The notes under the pieces are model-generated. The model worked only from the letters and a program-made list of their open reading frames with translations. It did no database searches and was not told where the DNA came from. 64,000 nucleotides of DNA from Mucilaginibacter sp. PAMC 26640 (GTDB taxonomy: Bacteria; Bacteroidota; Bacteroidia; Sphingobacteriales; Sphingobacteriaceae): the NCBI GenBank assembly GCA_001596135.1, contig CP014773.1, positions 806,001 through 870,000 on the forward strand. The letters are read 5' to 3'. Shown here in pieces: positions 7,436 to 15,373 of the stretch. Positions within the stretch are counted from its first letter, which is position 1; every line of letters begins with the position of its first letter. The translations under genes were made by a program, and so were the position numbers.

Positions 7436-9910
7436 TTATTGCACTTTATAACGATACACCATTCGCCCAATATTGCCATCAGTGTCTATCCCTTCAATCA
7501 CTACACGATAGGTACCCCGGCTGCCGCCGTTAAAATACTCGAAAGAGGTTTTACCGTCTTTATCGGTTACTAAACCAGGATTCCAGTAAATGGTGCTCCG
7601 CAGATCGGCCAGTTGCTTATTGGTTTTAGGCTGATCATATAACGGAGAGTAAAAGCTGCGCGCTTTGTAGTATCCTTTGGGCTCATAGGCTTTTATACCA
7701 CGGCCGGTAACCGGTCCATCGTAAGCATTATCTCTATCGTCGCCACGTTTGGTGGTTACTATAATTACGCCGTTACCGGCTCGGCCGCCATATATGGCTG
7801 AGTTGGCACCACTGCGCAGTATTTCAATAGCGGCAACATCATTCACGTTTATAGAATTCAGGTAATTACCATCTACATAAACGCCATCCAAAATAATTTG
7901 CATAGGCCTAAAACTGCGGGTACTGTAAGGGATGCCATTGCGAAAGATAACGCCAACCAAGCGCCCCTGCAAGCAATCCGACAGGTAAATGCAGCCATAA
8001 TTTCTAAAATCGCGAGCCAGCATTACCTGGTCAGCGTTGCCCGGGCCGTTTAAATTAGCCGAATGTTTCAGCGCGATCTTCTTCTCCCTTACGGTGACTT
8101 CCTGCAAAGAAATAACATGGTTGCCCACGCCATAACGCCGCTGCATATCGTACAGCTGTTTACTGCTCCGGCTATAAACGGTTAGGGTATCGGTAATCCT
8201 CACCGAAAGCGCAGGTGCATTTTTGCCCCGGGCCGTTGCCGGCGGCGCTATCGAATCCAGGCGAATTATTACGTCTTTTTTGTTTTTAGCTGTGCGGGCC
8301 TGTATAATCAGCCGGATGCTATCGTTAAAGGCCAGGTTGGTAAAGGCAAAACGCCCGCGGGCATCGGTTAAGGTATCCAGCGTATAGGTGGCATCGTCAA
8401 TATCAATTAACTGAACTTTACCATTTGGTACCGGTTTACCGCCTGGGGTAGTAACCGTCCCTGAAACCTGTAGTGCCTTTTCGGGCTGGAAATTATCTGC
8501 GCCAATCTTGTCACCCAGCAAATCCCGCCAGTTAAACCGGCGGTAGCCTTGGGTAAGCATCAGCATATCACGGTCGGCACGGGTTTTATCACTTACGTTG
8601 TTAAAATAATAGGCAGGCTTTTCTACGTATCCTTTCAAATCGGCAGTTAGCAGCAGGCAGGCTAATATATTGATACCACCGTCCTCGTTTACCGGCAATC
8701 TCGTTTCATCGGTAACCGATACGGAAAAACTACCGATCATGGGTTTTTCCAAACCGCTTGCCAATATATTCATTTTAACTTTTTGCTGCGGTGAGTAGCT
8801 TTGCCTGTCGGCAGATAAATTCAGCTTCAGCTTTTCGGGATGATGAATAAAAACCAGCCGCTCGTTTAGCGGTTCGCCACTGTCGGAAAATAAAGTAAAT
8901 TGGATAATCCCTGCCGGAAACTTGCTTTTAGCCACCCGGGCAGTGAACATAGTGCTGCCTGGTTTACTTTTAGCTGCATAATGCACCTTACCACCACTTT
9001 GAGCCATTAAGGTTACTATGCGGTTTGGATCTTCCAATAAGGTTGCCTTTGCTATCGCAATTTTTATGTCCAGATTACCCTCGTCTGCGTCGGTAATGTG
9101 CAAGGCATATCCCTTATCCTGTGCTTTTGGCAACACAATGTTCAACGAGGTACCGTCGGCCGTTGTTACTTTAGCCGTGTAGCTAGTTCCAGCCTGCGGC
9201 GAAAAAGTAAATGTACCCATCCCTAAATGTGTACTGTTAAAACTTGCCACTTGCTTACCGGCAGCATCTACAACAGTACCCTTGGCATCCATCCCGAAAC
9301 CATCAGGGCCTATCGCTTTAAATGCCACCTGGCAATCAAAGCCGTTTAGTAAATAGCCACCTTCAGGAAAAAACTGAACATCGGGTTTAGCGGGAGCAAC
9401 CGCGGGCAAAATACCTTTTTTTGAAACCGCTTTTGCAGGAACTTTTGTGTTGGGGCTGATGCTGTTTATGATGCTAATAGCTTCGTCAAAAAAGTAATCA
9501 TTGCCTGTATTGCGCATATAGTTGGTAAAAGCCCTGATGCGGTAATTGCCGGCGCTTAAAGTATCGGGCAGCGCAAAATCTCCGGCAGCGGTACCATTGC
9601 TCAGCTGAAGTTTAACGTATTGCTTAACGGCGCCCCGGGCATTTAACAATTGCACGTGCAACACACCGCTAATAGCCGAAAGCTGGTTGTTGCCGCCGGT
9701 TGTAACATAGGCCTTAAAAAAAACATCATCACCTGCGCCGTAATAGGGCTTATCCAGGTGGAGATAAACTTTTTCTATAGGGTGATTATCAGCCCATTTG
9801 GCAAGTTGCCGGGTTATTTTGGGAATAGGATCCTCAACTATAACAAAGCCGCAAACACCGGCAATACCGGCAAAAATAATCAGCCCGAAAAAAAATCTTT
9901 TAAATGCCAT
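7436..9910 (-). CDS. MG2/carboxypeptidase-regulatory/TonB-plug surface protein, paralogue 3
   Basis: An 824-residue member of the same family and the first gene of the minus-strand cluster. The N-terminus has one hydrophobic segment (about residues 5-25) without a clear cleavage site, so it may be a signal anchor. The MG2-like block EKVYLHLDKPYYGAGDDVFF, the QFFPEGGYLLNGF block, LMLTQGYRRFNW, the beta domain and the plug-like region (SAIYGGRAGNGVIIVTTKRG) follow in the usual order. The tail ends in GRMVYRYKVQ. It is more distant from paralogues 1 and 2 than they are from each other. No beta-barrel is present. Function unknown. Confidence 0.8.
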   Translation of the reverse strand: MAFKRFFFGLIIFAGIAGVCGFVIVEDPIPKITRQLAKWADNHPIEKVYLHLDKPYYGAGDDVFFKAYVTTGGNNQLSAISGVLHVQLLNARGAVKQYVKLQLSNGTAAGDFALPDTLSAGNYRIRAFTNYMRNTGNDYFFDEAISIINSISPNTKVPAKAVSKKGILPAVAPAKPDVQFFPEGGYLLNGFDCQVAFKAIGPDGFGMDAKGTVVDAAGKQVASFNSTHLGMGTFTFSPQAGTSYTAKVTTADGTSLNIVLPKAQDKGYALHITDADEGNLDIKIAIAKATLLEDPNRIVTLMAQSGGKVHYAAKSKPGSTMFTARVAKSKFPAGIIQFTLFSDSGEPLNERLVFIHHPEKLKLNLSADRQSYSPQQKVKMNILASGLEKPMIGSFSVSVTDETRLPVNEDGGINILACLLLTADLKGYVEKPAYYFNNVSDKTRADRDMLMLTQGYRRFNWRDLLGDKIGADNFQPEKALQVSGTVTTPGGKPVPNGKVQLIDIDDATYTLDTLTDARGRFAFTNLAFNDSIRLIIQARTAKNKKDVIIRLDSIAPPATARGKNAPALSVRITDTLTVYSRSSKQLYDMQRRYGVGNHVISLQEVTVREKKIALKHSANLNGPGNADQVMLARDFRNYGCIYLSDCLQGRLVGVIFRNGIPYSTRSFRPMQIILDGVYVDGNYLNSINVNDVAAIEILRSGANSAIYGGRAGNGVIIVTTKRGDDRDNAYDGPVTGRGIKAYEPKGYYKARSFYSPLYDQPKTNKQLADLRSTIYWNPGLVTDKDGKTSFEYFNGGSRGTYRVVIEGIDTDGNIGRMVYRYKVQ

Positions 9911-9981
9911 AATTGGTAATGGAAATATACAGCTTTAAAACGCTAATTACCTGCTTTCCTTATACCTATAACTACAATGTA

Positions 9982-10524
9982 TCAAAACTTGTTCTTCCAC
10001 ATCATACTTTCTACCGGGCGGGTGGTAGGTTTGTTGTATTTGGCGTTGCTTTTGGTGTTGTACATGGTTTCTATCTCGCCTTCAACAACAAAATAGATCA
10101 ACTGGCCAATGGGCATGCCTGCATAAATTTTAACAGGCTGCGCGCAGGAGATCTCCAGCGTCCAAGTATTACAGAAACCAACATCGCCTTTACCTGCTGT
10201 AGCATGGATATCAATACCCAGGCGGCCGGTGCTCGATTTACCCTCCAGGAAGGGAACGTGGGCGTGCGTTTCGGTATACTCCATTGTTACGCCGAGGTAC
10301 AGCGTGTTTGGCTGCAGTACAAATCCTTCTTTAGGGATCTCGAACCCGATGATCTCGTTATGAAGTTTGGCGTCCAGCACACGGTCTTTGTAGGTTGCCA
10401 GGTGCTTGCCCAGGTGTACATCGTAAGAGTTAGTGCCCAGGCATTCCCGTTCAAAAGGCTCTATAATGATGGTACCTTTATCAATTTCTTCGAGGATGCG
10501 TTTGTCTGAAAGTATCATGGGCAA
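9982..10524 (-). CDS. dcd: dCTP deaminase
   Basis: A 180-residue cytoplasmic enzyme that deaminates dCTP to dUTP, feeding dUMP and thymidylate synthesis. It has the trimeric dUTPase-like fold signature GKSSTGRLGID (from residue 95) and the likely catalytic Glu124 in NTWTLEI. The C-terminal YNKPTTRP segment is the usual closing lid. Length matches the family (about 175-195). ATG codons at 1 and 3 are both possible starts. An 8-base inverted repeat lies just upstream. Confidence 0.93.
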   Translation of the reverse strand: MPMILSDKRILEEIDKGTIIIEPFERECLGTNSYDVHLGKHLATYKDRVLDAKLHNEIIGFEIPKEGFVLQPNTLYLGVTMEYTETHAHVPFLEGKSSTGRLGIDIHATAGKGDVGFCNTWTLEISCAQPVKIYAGMPIGQLIYFVVEGEIETMYNTKSNAKYNKPTTRPVESMMWKNKF

Positions 10525-10526
10525 GT

Positions 10527-10553
10527 AATTAGGGTCCTAAATTACCCCTAATT
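10527..10553. promoter_or_regulatory. Inverted repeat in the dcd leader
   Basis: AATTAGGG at 10527-10534 pairs with CCCTAATT at 10546-10553 around an 11-base spacer. It lies directly upstream of the dcd start codon (10524 on the minus strand). It could be an operator or a leader hairpin that limits dcd translation. No regulator can be named from the sequence. Confidence 0.3.
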
Positions 10554-10647
10554 GGGCTAAGCGACAAGGATGTTTTTTGAACAAATGGCTAAAATTCGCC
10601 TAAACCGCTCTAATCAACAATCAGCTTACACAATGCCGGAATATCAT

Positions 10648-10764
10648 CTACACGCTTAATTTTTCTGTGCGCGTTTTTGTTTCCGCTGCGAATTGTAGCT
10701 TGCGGCAACTTTCTGTTAACGCCACAGCTATTAAAATAGCGGCTGCTATATAAATTTTTTTCAT
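10648..10764 (-). CDS. Small putative lipoprotein (38 residues)
   Basis: From the ATG at 10762-10764 the frame encodes a short hydrophobic leader followed by LTESC, which resembles a lipobox with Cys20, and then a short charged tail. A longer frame starting at 10839 adds residues before the leader and is less likely. It is divergent from the phosphopantetheinyl transferase gene. No family is recognised, and it could be a chance frame; the clean signal-like leader is the only support. Confidence 0.35.
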   Translation of the reverse strand: MKKIYIAAAILIAVALTESCRKLQFAAETKTRTEKLSV

Positions 10765-10839
10765 TGTTATAATACGCTCTTTTTTCTTACCAGTATAACG
10801 TAAGATATATGCAATATGTAACAGGCAAGTCTTCGGCAA

Positions 10840-10872
10840 ATTGAATTATTATATTTATTTGATATAAGTTTG
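10840..10872 (+). promoter_or_regulatory. Putative Bacteroidota-type promoter for the PPTase gene
   Basis: TAAGTTTG at 10865-10872 matches the Bacteroidota -7 element TAnnTTTG exactly. ATTG at 10840-10843 lies 21 bases upstream and is one base from the -33 element TTTG. The expected transcript start near 10879 gives an 18-base leader to the ATG at 10897. It also argues against a TTG start at 10870, which would lie inside the -7 element. Confidence 0.45.
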
Positions 10873-10896
10873 TTAACGTTTTTGCAATTTTACTTT

Positions 10897-11535
10897 ATGG
10901 CGATAGCATACCGGCACCAGATAGATGAAGATACAGAATTTGCGCTATGGCGAATTGAGGAAGGTGCCGAAGAACTCTACAAACAACTGCAGCTTAATGA
11001 TACCGAGAAAGCATTTACTAAACAACTGAGCAAAAGCAAACGCTACCTGCACTGGCTGGGTACACGGGTATTGCTGCGTAAAATGCTGGGGACCGAGGAA
11101 TACATCGATTGTACGGTGGATAGCCATGGCAAACCTTACCTGGTAAGTTTACCGTATCATATTTCGCTTAGCCACTCTTTTGATTATGCCGCGGTGATGA
11201 TCAGCAAAACAAGCCCCGTTGGAATCGATATTGAACAGATAAAAGAAAAGGTGGAACGTATTGCAGGCAAGTTCCTGAGTAATGCGGAACAGGCTTTTAT
11301 TGATAAAAAAAATAAAATAAACCAGCTTTACGTTTGCTGGTGCGCCAAGGAAGCTATTTATAAATGCCACGGGCAAAAGGAGGTTTCGTTTTTGGATAAT
11401 ATTATGCTGCAACCATTCGGTTTTGAGGGGCATGGCGTAGTAGATGCCCGGTTAAAAAAAGGCCCTATCGACAGAAATTATGAGGTAAACTACCTTAAAT
11501 ACGAGGATTATATGATTGGATACGTGAAGGCTTAA
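10897..11535 (+). CDS. 4'-phosphopantetheinyl transferase superfamily protein
   Basis: A 212-residue enzyme expected to transfer the phosphopantetheine arm of CoA onto a carrier protein. The two family motifs are present: GIDIE at residues 109-113 (Mg2+/CoA binding) and WCAKEA at 148-153, with SLSHS near 90-94. The two-lobed length suggests the Sfp/HetI group rather than the short AcpS. The ATG at 10897 is chosen because the promoter-like site ends at 10872. lipB follows after 2 bases, so the two are surely co-transcribed. That pairs carrier-protein activation with use of octanoyl-ACP in lipoate synthesis. Confidence 0.88.
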   Translation: MAIAYRHQIDEDTEFALWRIEEGAEELYKQLQLNDTEKAFTKQLSKSKRYLHWLGTRVLLRKMLGTEEYIDCTVDSHGKPYLVSLPYHISLSHSFDYAAVMISKTSPVGIDIEQIKEKVERIAGKFLSNAEQAFIDKKNKINQLYVCWCAKEAIYKCHGQKEVSFLDNIMLQPFGFEGHGVVDARLKKGPIDRNYEVNYLKYEDYMIGYVKA

Positions 11536-11537
11536 CG

Positions 11538-12266
11538 ATGAAAAATAAAAAAGTTACAATACAAGACTGGGGCCTCACCGATTATAAAGAAGCCTGGGAA
11601 CGCCAGGAATCCATTTTTAGCGAAACCGTAAAATTAAAAACGGAGATCCGCAACCGGCTCGTAGCCGTACCTGCTGGAGAAGAGTTTTGTGAAGATACTT
11701 CGACCCCTAACTATCTGATCTTTTTAGAGCATCCGCATGTATACACGCTTGGCAAAAGCGGCAAGCCCGAGCACCTTTTACTGGACGAAGCCGGGCTGCA
11801 AGAAAAGGAAGCAGTTTACTATACCATTAACCGTGGCGGCGATATCACCTATCACGGCCCGGGCCAGATTGTATGCTACCCCATACTGGATCTTGATAAT
11901 TTTTTTACCGATATTCATTTATATCTGCGCACGCTGGAAGAGGCAGTGATTCTTACCCTGGCAGATTACGGCCTAACTGCCGGCCGCTACCCTGGCTATA
12001 CAGGAGTTTGGTTTGATGGAGATAATGAAAAAGCCCGAAAGATCTGCGCTATGGGTGTGCGCTGCAGCCGATGGGTTACCATGCATGGCCTGGCTATGAA
12101 TGTAAATACTAATCTGGACTATTTTAAAAACATTGTTCCCTGTGGGATAGATGACAAGGCCGTTACCAGCATGCAGCAGGAATTGGGACATGAGGTAGAC
12201 CTAAAAGAAGTTCAAAAAATCCTTACCAAACATATTTCCGTATTGTTTGATATGGAGATCCTATGA
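11538..12266 (+). CDS. lipB: Lipoyl(octanoyl) transferase LipB
   Basis: A 242-residue cytoplasmic enzyme that moves octanoate from acyl carrier protein to lipoyl domains of 2-oxoacid dehydrogenases and the glycine cleavage H protein. It has RGGDITYHGPGQ at residues 99-110, the catalytic Lys168 in ARKICAMGVR and the catalytic Cys202 in IVPCGIDDKAVTS. It follows the PPTase gene by 2 bases and its stop codon overlaps the start of the next gene in an ATGA. Length is normal. Confidence 0.95.
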   Translation: MKNKKVTIQDWGLTDYKEAWERQESIFSETVKLKTEIRNRLVAVPAGEEFCEDTSTPNYLIFLEHPHVYTLGKSGKPEHLLLDEAGLQEKEAVYYTINRGGDITYHGPGQIVCYPILDLDNFFTDIHLYLRTLEEAVILTLADYGLTAGRYPGYTGVWFDGDNEKARKICAMGVRCSRWVTMHGLAMNVNTNLDYFKNIVPCGIDDKAVTSMQQELGHEVDLKEVQKILTKHISVLFDMEIL

Positions 12267-12985
12267 AGAATATTTTTACATCGATGATAATAGCAGGCGC
12301 CTTTTTCGCCTGCAGCAAACAAACAGCAGTTACACCCGTGGCCAATACAACCAGCACGACTACCCCGGTTACCTATTCCGATACCTTAACTTACCTTGCA
12401 TTGGGCGATAGCTATACTATAGGCCAGTCGGTGGAGTTAAATCAATCGTTCCCATACCAGCTTGCATCACAATTAAAACAGGCAAAGCATTTTGTAAGCA
12501 TACCAAAAATAATTGCAACCACTGGCTGGACGACTGATGATTTGATAAAAGCAATTAGCGCCAGTGATATTACCGACAAGAAGTATAATATAGTAACACT
12601 GCTAATTGGTGTAAATAACCAATACCGTGGTTACAGCAAGGAGGATTACCGTACCGAATTTACACAACTATTGAATACTGCCATTGCTTTTGCAGGAGGC
12701 AACAAAAAACAGGTGTTTGTATTGTCTATTCCCAACTGGGGCGTAACACCCTACGCGGCGAGTTTTGATCGTGATAAGATCACCGCAGATATCAATGCTT
12801 TTAACGTCATCAACAAGCAGGAAACAGATAAACAAGGCGTGACTTATGTAAATATTACTGGTGTATCAACCAAAGCAGCTACAGATGCCAGCTTAACGGC
12901 GCGCGACGGCCTGCATCCATCGGCGGCTATGTACGAGTTGTGGGTGAAAGAATTATACCCAGCCGTATTGCAAGGTATAAAATAA
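12263..12985 (+). CDS. SGNH/GDSL hydrolase lipoprotein
   Basis: A 240-residue putative esterase or lipase. The leader ends in FFACS, so Cys17 is a likely lipidation site and the protein should sit on an envelope membrane. A Thr/Ser-rich linker follows. The catalytic block I is ALGDSYTIGQ with Ser50; block V is DGLHPSA near the C-terminus, giving the Asp/His pair. GVNNQYRG fits block III. The start overlaps the lipB stop by 4 bases, so translation may be coupled. Its substrate is unknown and a link to lipoate is not implied. Confidence 0.85.
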   Translation: MKNIFTSMIIAGAFFACSKQTAVTPVANTTSTTTPVTYSDTLTYLALGDSYTIGQSVELNQSFPYQLASQLKQAKHFVSIPKIIATTGWTTDDLIKAISASDITDKKYNIVTLLIGVNNQYRGYSKEDYRTEFTQLLNTAIAFAGGNKKQVFVLSIPNWGVTPYAASFDRDKITADINAFNVINKQETDKQGVTYVNITGVSTKAATDASLTARDGLHPSAAMYELWVKELYPAVLQGIK

Positions 12986-12991
12986 CAACTG

Positions 12992-13483
12992 CTATAGTTT
13001 ATATTCTACTACAACAGTTGGCAGTAAGGTAGCCGCATTCAGCGGGATTTGGTCTTTAGCTGTGATAGGCCTGCGATGTACATAAAAGTCATACGCTGCC
13101 TTCTGCACTTCACCCGTGCCCGCAGAAGGGTTTAAATAGCCTATAGAGAAGGGGATAATAAAATCATGAAATTTTTCTTTATTGGGAATGATCCACTTTT
13201 TGCTGGATCTTTTCAATGCATCAATTACCGGCAGTGCTAACACGTAGTCATCCGCATAGTAGATCACTATTCTTGATATATTACCGTTAATATCAGCGGT
13301 AAACTTAATTACTGCCGTGCCTGTAGCTTTTTTACTTTTCACATCGGCGCTCACTTGCAGGCTATCTTTAAAAAACCTGGTCATGACGGGGCTGCCACCC
13401 TGAAACGGGAACGCCAGATCGCCTTCCTGTGCTTTGCAATAAACAGACGATAAGAGCAGGGCAATAATTAAGAGCTTCTTCAT
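12992..13483 (-). CDS. Secreted protein with a possible TonB C-terminal-like domain
   Basis: A 163-residue protein with a signal peptide (cleavage near CKA-QE, residue 18). The middle part has the pattern 'TGTAVIKFTADINGNIS', then a helix and a short strand ending in 'FIIPFSI'. This resembles the beta-alpha-beta TonB C-terminal fold used by periplasmic energy-transducer proteins, but there is no membrane anchor or proline-rich linker. The gene starts directly after the stop of the methyltransferase gene (TAA followed by ATG), so the two form an operon. Family assignment is tentative. Confidence 0.45.
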   Translation of the reverse strand: MKKLLIIALLLSSVYCKAQEGDLAFPFQGGSPVMTRFFKDSLQVSADVKSKKATGTAVIKFTADINGNISRIVIYYADDYVLALPVIDALKRSSKKWIIPNKEKFHDFIIPFSIGYLNPSAGTGEVQKAAYDFYVHRRPITAKDQIPLNAATLLPTVVVEYKL

Positions 13484-14656
13484 TTAATCTATTTTAGGTT
13501 CGCGTTTGCTTCCCTCATACAACTCGTACTCAAACAACCGGCAGTCAAGCTTGCCATTATAAAATTCAATTTTGCGACTAGGGCGCAGGCCTATTTTTTT
13601 CGCCAGATCAGGATTACCGGTAAAAACATATCCACGGTACCCCAAACATTGTTTTTTCAGATAGTCGCCAATGCGGGCGTAAGTAATCTCCAGTTTAGTG
13701 TGAACGCCAAGTCGCTCGCCATATTCAGGGTTAAACATCACCACTCCTGCCTCTGCAGGAACTTCTGTATCTGCAAAATCACAAACGCTAAAATCAATTA
13801 AATGTTCTACGCCGGCAGTGTTCGCATTTTTGCGGGCAATATCCACCGCATCGTCAGATATGTCAGTCGCGATGATCTTGAACCCAAGGGCTTTTTTTGC
13901 TTTATCTTTTAATTTGCGGCGCTCCACAAAAAACACCTGTTCATCATAACCCATAATGTGCATAAAACCGTAATTCATGCGGAACAAACCCGGGTGTTTA
14001 TCAGTAGCTAACAATGCTGCTTCGATTGCCAAAGTACCAGAACCGCACATTGGGTTGATAAATGTGCTATTCATATCCCATTTGGTAGCAATAATGGTAG
14101 ATGCAGCCAAGGCCTCCAGCATAGGTGCTTTGCCGGGTATTTTACGATAGCTGTGTTTAGCCAAAGTTTCGCCGGATGTATCGATATAAATATCAGCTTT
14201 ATCATCCTGCCAGTACAGGCTGATAACCGTTTTGTTAGCATCAGCGCCACTGTTAGGCCGGATACCCTTTTGGGCTTTAATCCTATCTACTATAGCATCT
14301 TTAACCTTTACGTTGGCAAACAGCGGCGTAAGAATATGCTCGTTATTTACGTTGGAGGTCACCGAAAAATAGCCGGTAAAATCTATTAGCTGCTCCCATT
14401 CAATTTGAACCAGTTCTTCGTAAAGATCGGCAGGGGTAGCGGCTGTAAAGCTTTTTAATAAATATAGCACCTGGCTTGCGCAGCGCAGATTCAGGTTAAG
14501 GCTAATTGTATCGTTAACGGTACCCATCAGCTCTATGCCGGTTTGGAAAACACGTGTAGGCTTAAAGCCCAGTGCTTCAACTTCCTGCTGCAGGTAAGGC
14601 GAAAGCCTTTTGTTGCAGGTGATTATGATTTTACTCTCGGTGTGGAAAACTTGCAT
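13484..14656 (-). CDS. THUMP-domain class I SAM-dependent RNA methyltransferase
   Basis: A 390-residue protein like the N-terminal half of RlmL. An RNA-binding THUMP domain (about residues 45-165) is followed by a Rossmann methyltransferase domain with the SAM motif NPMCGSGT (201-208). The catalytic motif, normally NPPYGER in this group, reads NPEYGER (309-315). The expected product is an N2-methylguanosine in 23S rRNA or tRNA; which one cannot be told here. The 163-residue secreted protein follows with no gap. The second Pro-to-Glu change in the catalytic motif may be a lineage feature or may alter activity. Confidence 0.85.
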   Translation of the reverse strand: MQVFHTESKIIITCNKRLSPYLQQEVEALGFKPTRVFQTGIELMGTVNDTISLNLNLRCASQVLYLLKSFTAATPADLYEELVQIEWEQLIDFTGYFSVTSNVNNEHILTPLFANVKVKDAIVDRIKAQKGIRPNSGADANKTVISLYWQDDKADIYIDTSGETLAKHSYRKIPGKAPMLEALAASTIIATKWDMNSTFINPMCGSGTLAIEAALLATDKHPGLFRMNYGFMHIMGYDEQVFFVERRKLKDKAKKALGFKIIATDISDDAVDIARKNANTAGVEHLIDFSVCDFADTEVPAEAGVVMFNPEYGERLGVHTKLEITYARIGDYLKKQCLGYRGYVFTGNPDLAKKIGLRPSRKIEFYNGKLDCRLFEYELYEGSKREPKID

Positions 14657-14739
14657 GATATATTTTGCGAATTTATGAATAAATAACCCCGTTTTTAATT
14701 CCTTACTCTTAACTTTACACTTTAAATATTTTCGGAACT

Positions 14740-15102
14740 ATGGAAATTAAAGGTAAAGTGTATGAAGTGAGCCCAACCACACAGGTTACGGAGTCACTAA
14801 AAAAGAGAGAATTAATACTTGAATATATCGAGAACCCACAATATCCCGAGTATTTGAAGTTTGAAGCCATACAAGATCGTTGCAATTTGCTTGATAGTGT
14901 AAAGGTAGGCGAAGATGTTGAAGTTTTCTTTAACCTGAAAGGCCGCCCATGGACAGACAAAACAGGCAAGAAATCATATTTTAACTCATTACAACTTTGG
15001 AAGGTTAATGTATTGGGTGGTGCCGGTGCAGCAACTACACCAGAATATGCAGCCCCTGCAGATATCAGCTCAACCGCTGATGATGATGATTTGCCTTTTT
15101 AA
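14740..15102 (+). CDS. DUF3127 protein with an SSB-like acidic tail
   Basis: A 120-residue protein. The first ~95 residues match the DUF3127 pattern as I know it, beginning MEIKGKVYEVSPTTQVTESL and containing 'GRPWTDKTGKKSYFNSL'. This is an OB-fold-like family common in Bacteroidota and often proposed to bind DNA. The last residues, DDDDLPF, closely resemble the C-terminal tip of single-stranded DNA-binding protein, which recruits replication and repair partners. An Ala/Pro/Thr linker joins the two. A hairpin terminator follows 25 bases after the stop, so it is likely a single-gene transcript. Confidence 0.8.
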   Translation: MEIKGKVYEVSPTTQVTESLKKRELILEYIENPQYPEYLKFEAIQDRCNLLDSVKVGEDVEVFFNLKGRPWTDKTGKKSYFNSLQLWKVNVLGGAGAATTPEYAAPADISSTADDDDLPF

Positions 15103-15127
15103 TAAATTGGCAGCTTAGCATCTGAGG

Positions 15128-15165
15128 AATAGCGATGGATTTTTATATCCATCGCTATTTTTTAT
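15128..15165 (+). terminator. Terminator after the DUF3127 gene
   Basis: AATAGCGATGGAT (15128-15140) pairs with ATCCATCGCTATT (15147-15159), a 13-base perfect stem followed by a T tract. The stem shares the core ATAGCGATGG with the hairpin at 36144-36172. Confidence 0.85.
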
Positions 15166-15373
15166 GCCTCTTTAATCGCTTATTTATTCTTCTTCTAATC
15201 ATTGGCCAAACGCTATGAAAACAGAAGTTAGGGCAGATGAAGCTACTCGCGAAACTTCTTTGTGCCCCAAAGGAAACCTAACCTTTCGTAAGCCTATAAA
15301 ACTGCACAGGCAAATTGTTAAAATTTGTTAAATCAAATGGTTATCCGTTTAATTAAAATATTTTTGTGTAGAG

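Noticed and set aside
1346..9910. Classical SusC-type TonB-dependent transporters
   Set aside because: The plug-like region is followed by only about 80-100 residues, so there is no transmembrane beta-barrel, and no SusD gene is adjacent.
9913..10509. A 198-codon plus-strand frame
   Set aside because: It lies opposite the clear dcd gene and its protein has no recognisable pattern; it is a shadow frame.
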